The notes under the pieces were generated by a model. It was not told the DNA's origin. It did no database searches and saw only the letters and a program-made list of their open reading frames with translations. This document shows, in pieces, positions 61,138 through 64,000 of a stretch of DNA of 64,000 nucleotides. A program made the translations under genes and the position numbers. How positions within the stretch are numbered: the first letter of the stretch is position 1; every line of letters begins with the position of its first letter. Origin of the DNA: Merluccius polli (lineage: Eukaryota; Chordata; Actinopteri; Gadiformes; Merlucciidae). The DNA lies in assembly GCA_030340625.1 (NCBI GenBank), contig JAOPHQ010005417.1:55001-119000 (forward strand), read 5' to 3'.

Positions 61138-62951
61138 ATGCCGTCCCTTTTATTTTGCGGCCCAAAGATGGCTGCATGTGGAATAGTGATCAGCATATGG
61201 GGAGTGATCATGCTGGTAAGTAGATTTAAGGTCCGGTTGGAAAACGCATCGCAAAATATGGTTTCCGGTCAGATTATAGAAAGGTCATTCTTGAAACTGT
61301 GACATATTGCCCTTATACAAGGCGTGTGATGCACGTATGTGTTATCACAATTATATATAAACTATATAGATGTGTATTCCTCGAACGAAATGCCGTGTTT
61401 TAAAATGGACGACGAGTATCTCCCTTTCTGATGAAACTCCTTTAAGCAAATTAACCGCACAGACTCGAGCCAGGCCTAGCCGACTATTTGCATATGACAT
61501 GACTGCTAAATCAGTGTGTAGCTGTGTCTCCTGTTATAATATATAACAATAATATAGCTGTGTTATAAAGGTGGCCTGAAATGGAGCGAACACTTGACGG
61601 CCCCTAGGGGTCACGTGACCACGGCAATTAATGAATGAGTCGCTTCCGCCAAATCTGACTCCGACTTTGAGCATTTTACGGTCTATGTTAAGCCATTTCT
61701 AACTGTCAAAAATGCTAAGTGTGTGATACATTAGCAGGCTGTGAACATTATTACAACACACATTATTGCCCGTGAAGGGATGGACGGATCTGACCAGTCG
61801 TGCCACATAGCTTTTGCATGTCATCACATCATATATGCTCAGTGATGTCGTTTAAAACCCAACATGTTTACTGTTTGATTGCTTTTAAATGCTCTTGTGT
61901 TGTTTTTTGACCGTTTGATCAGGGGATGCTGGGTATTTTCTTCAGTGCTAAGTCTGCTGTGCTGATTGAAGATGTTCCCTTTACTGAAGAGGACATTAGG
62001 AATGAGTGAGTGAGCCATCCCTGCAGTTCATGTCGCCATTGAGCATCCTACGTGTATTAGTCTAATCACTCCACAATAAGAGACACTTGAAAGGAAAACA
62101 TCCAGAAAGTATTGAGCACATGGTGATTTTTGAGAAATTGTTACAAATGTCATATGCCATAAAATACATTTTACAGTTGTAATACAAAACAATGGCCACT
62201 CACTTAATTCCCATGAATACTGCATTTACAGTTTTTCTGCTGCTCTCATGGACTATGGACTATACCCAATCCAAGTCAACTGTACACCTCCACCCACTCT
62301 GTAGTTTAAACTGCTGCCAAGCGTGTTACTTGAGTAAAGCTTCACTAGGCTGTCCACCACATCTTTCTGACGCCACTCATACGCGGGTCCCCAAGCAAAA
62401 TGTGCTGCTCTCTCTCTCTCTACATCTAATGTCAACAGTTTGTGGACAATCTTACAGCCTTCCCACAAACACACTTTGGTCAAAAAGCTTGATTCCCGTA
62501 CCACCTGACAAGTCACGAGTGGAAGATAATTCTTCTAAAAAGGAAGTTGACGCACACCGGATTTTTATCCAATTGCTAAGATACTTAACAATTGGATACT
62601 TTTCTGCTTTTCTGCATGTTGGGAATGGCGACACCTGCGCCAGATACATTCCTGTAGATAAATTGAACACATTTTGTTTGGATTGTTTTCTTCTGTGCTT
62701 CTTACAATCATATTGTTGTTTTTGTTATGTGTGGCAAAAGAGCACTTATGCTCAGTCAACCTCCCCTTTCTAATATAAAGAAAACACCTTCTTGTTCCGT
62801 CTACAGTAAGAGCCCCCCTTCGACCATCTACGGCCTGTACAACCAGGTGGGCATCAACTGCTTCATCGCGGCGGCCATCTACGTGGCGGTGGGCGCCGTC
62901 TCGCTGTGCCAGGTCCGACTCAACAAGAGGCAGGAGTACATGGTCACCTAG
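61138..62951 (+). CDS. rnasek: rnasek, ribonuclease kappa
   Basis: Three exons: 61138-61215, 61923-62005 and 62807-62951 (stop TAG 62949-62951). They are in phase and give 101 residues against 98 in human. It reads MPSLLFCGPKMAACGIVISI, then GMLGIFFSAKSAVLIEDVPF in a highly conserved loop, then a second membrane span (INCFIAAAIYVAVGAVSLC) and the fixed end QVRLNKRQEYMV. RNASEK is a small two-pass membrane protein of endosomes and lysosomes. It associates with the V-ATPase and is needed for acidification and endocytic uptake; endoribonuclease activity has also been reported. A poly(A) signal lies at 63538-63543. It is divergent from bap18. Confidence 0.97.
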
Positions 62952-64000
62952 GTTCCTGTTGGCCCGCCCCAGGCCGCACGCCACGCCTCCATCAGAACAC
63001 GGATATGAGGCGGAGAAAAGAAAAAAACATACCATCAAGATATTCCATTTTATGTCCGTCTGTCTATAAGGTGGTGCCAGACAGGCAACTTTTATTAACA
63101 GATGGCTGGGAAATAGTTTGGTCTCTATTGAAAGTATTTTGGGAAATCATACATGCATCATCCATTAGTATACACTTTGATATATTGTATAGTTATATTT
63201 CTTGTCTTCTTGAAGGCAAGCAGGCTGCCTTTTTCCCCCTCCCATATTTATTTGTACCCTGCAACTGTTCGGTATGGTCGTTGTTTGTGATGTAGAAGGA
63301 CCTGTATCATTCCCCTGCTCCGCTGTTGTCGTGCTAAATGTCATTTTCATTGACCTTTTTCAAAGCATGCATTGATTTATTTATTTTAAAAAGGAGCCAC
63401 GTCATTTGCTAAATGAACGTTGCCGTTATCGGAGGGATGGGACTACTTGAAATATAATCGTGTCGGGTTTACCTTGTCTTACCTTGTAGTTAACCTACTA
63501 AAACGTTTGGGTTGCTGTTGAGTGTTTGGGTGTATATAATAAAGGTGTATATGTATATATGGTACTTCTCCAATTCTCAATTCCCCAGATGATTTGAACA
63601 GATAAGCTCCACGTGTGTCTGCCCTGAATGTCCCTCAGAGCAGTTCTCTTCAGTAGTAAAATGGTTTTTGATGTAATCAAAATTGTCTGCAATAAAGTGG
63701 GTAAATATAAATGTATGCCTGATGTTTTACAGAAATTGGGTAAGTCTAGTCTACATCGTCGTCGGGCTCATTTACTTCACTTATGTCATCTTCCTGGCCC
63801 CATGTGAAGGAAAAAAAATATTTAGAATACATTTTTTAAAAAAAAGACTCATGAAGATTACACACGGAAGAGTCAACTATCGCGATAACAGAGCTAGACG
63901 CGATTTCAAGGGATCCAACATGTTTACTGCGCCCCCATGTGGAGAAACTGAGCAGTTCACAAGAATAGCAGTTAAATAGTCGTCTTAAAAAAGTATATTT
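62952..64000 (+). other. rnasek 3' UTR and downstream sequence
   Basis: The 3' UTR runs to about 63560 by its AATAAA. After it no gene was recognised. A weak CTCF-like word (tgcgcccccatgtgg) lies near 63928. Confidence 0.5.

Overview
The window looks like a teleost fish genome. It has short introns, very dense (TG)n/(CA)n runs, fish-type LINEs (L2/Maui-like and Rex3), hAT-like MITEs, tRNA-derived SINE pieces and minisatellites. The microsatellite density would suit a gadiform-like fish, but that is only a guess. All gene calls rest on reading exons, splice sites and reading-frame phase by eye; no searches were run.

Layout, left to right. 1-3131: noncoding sequence with no recognisable exon. 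3132-9802 (+): the last five coding exons of slc13a5 (Na+/citrate transporter), with a nested L2/DNA-transposon/solo-LTR block in an intron. 12518-14115 (+): complete med31 (Mediator subunit 31). slc13a5-med31 adjacency is also seen on human chromosome 17p13. 15.8-17.0 kb: minisatellites and a decayed LINE reverse transcriptase. 17747-23909 (+): complete 8-exon flavin-containing monooxygenase (FMO GS-OX-like) with a Rex3 LINE, a SINE and a helicase-derived MITE in its introns. 25.4-26.8 kb: hAT-like elements. 27.3-33.2 kb: a decayed LTR retroelement with a tRNA-Trp-type primer site, ending in a large palindromic satellite. 33.9-35.0 kb: a broken second copy of the 3' half of the fmo gene. 36287-38401 (-): a two-exon P2Y-type nucleotide receptor. 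43214-46409 (-): a schip1-like gene (schwannomin-interacting protein). 49205-53023 (+): a nine-exon PABIR/FAM122-like gene. 58744-60599 (-): bap18 (C17orf49). 61138-62951 (+): rnasek. The last two are head-to-head across about 540 bp, whereas their human orthologues lie in tandem.

The genes do not form one pathway. They are housekeeping genes (med31, bap18, rnasek), a transporter, a xenobiotic-type oxygenase, a receptor and two regulatory adaptors. The most unusual points are: a 61-bp piece of the P2Y receptor gene in antisense in the 3' UTR of the fmo gene; a 520-bp transposon carrying the start of a RecQ-like helicase reading frame, with an empty site in the fmo pseudogene; a 79-bp tandem array that copies the splice donor of PABIR exon 1 seven times; and a P2Y receptor whose TM7 D/NPxxY motif reads NALLY.
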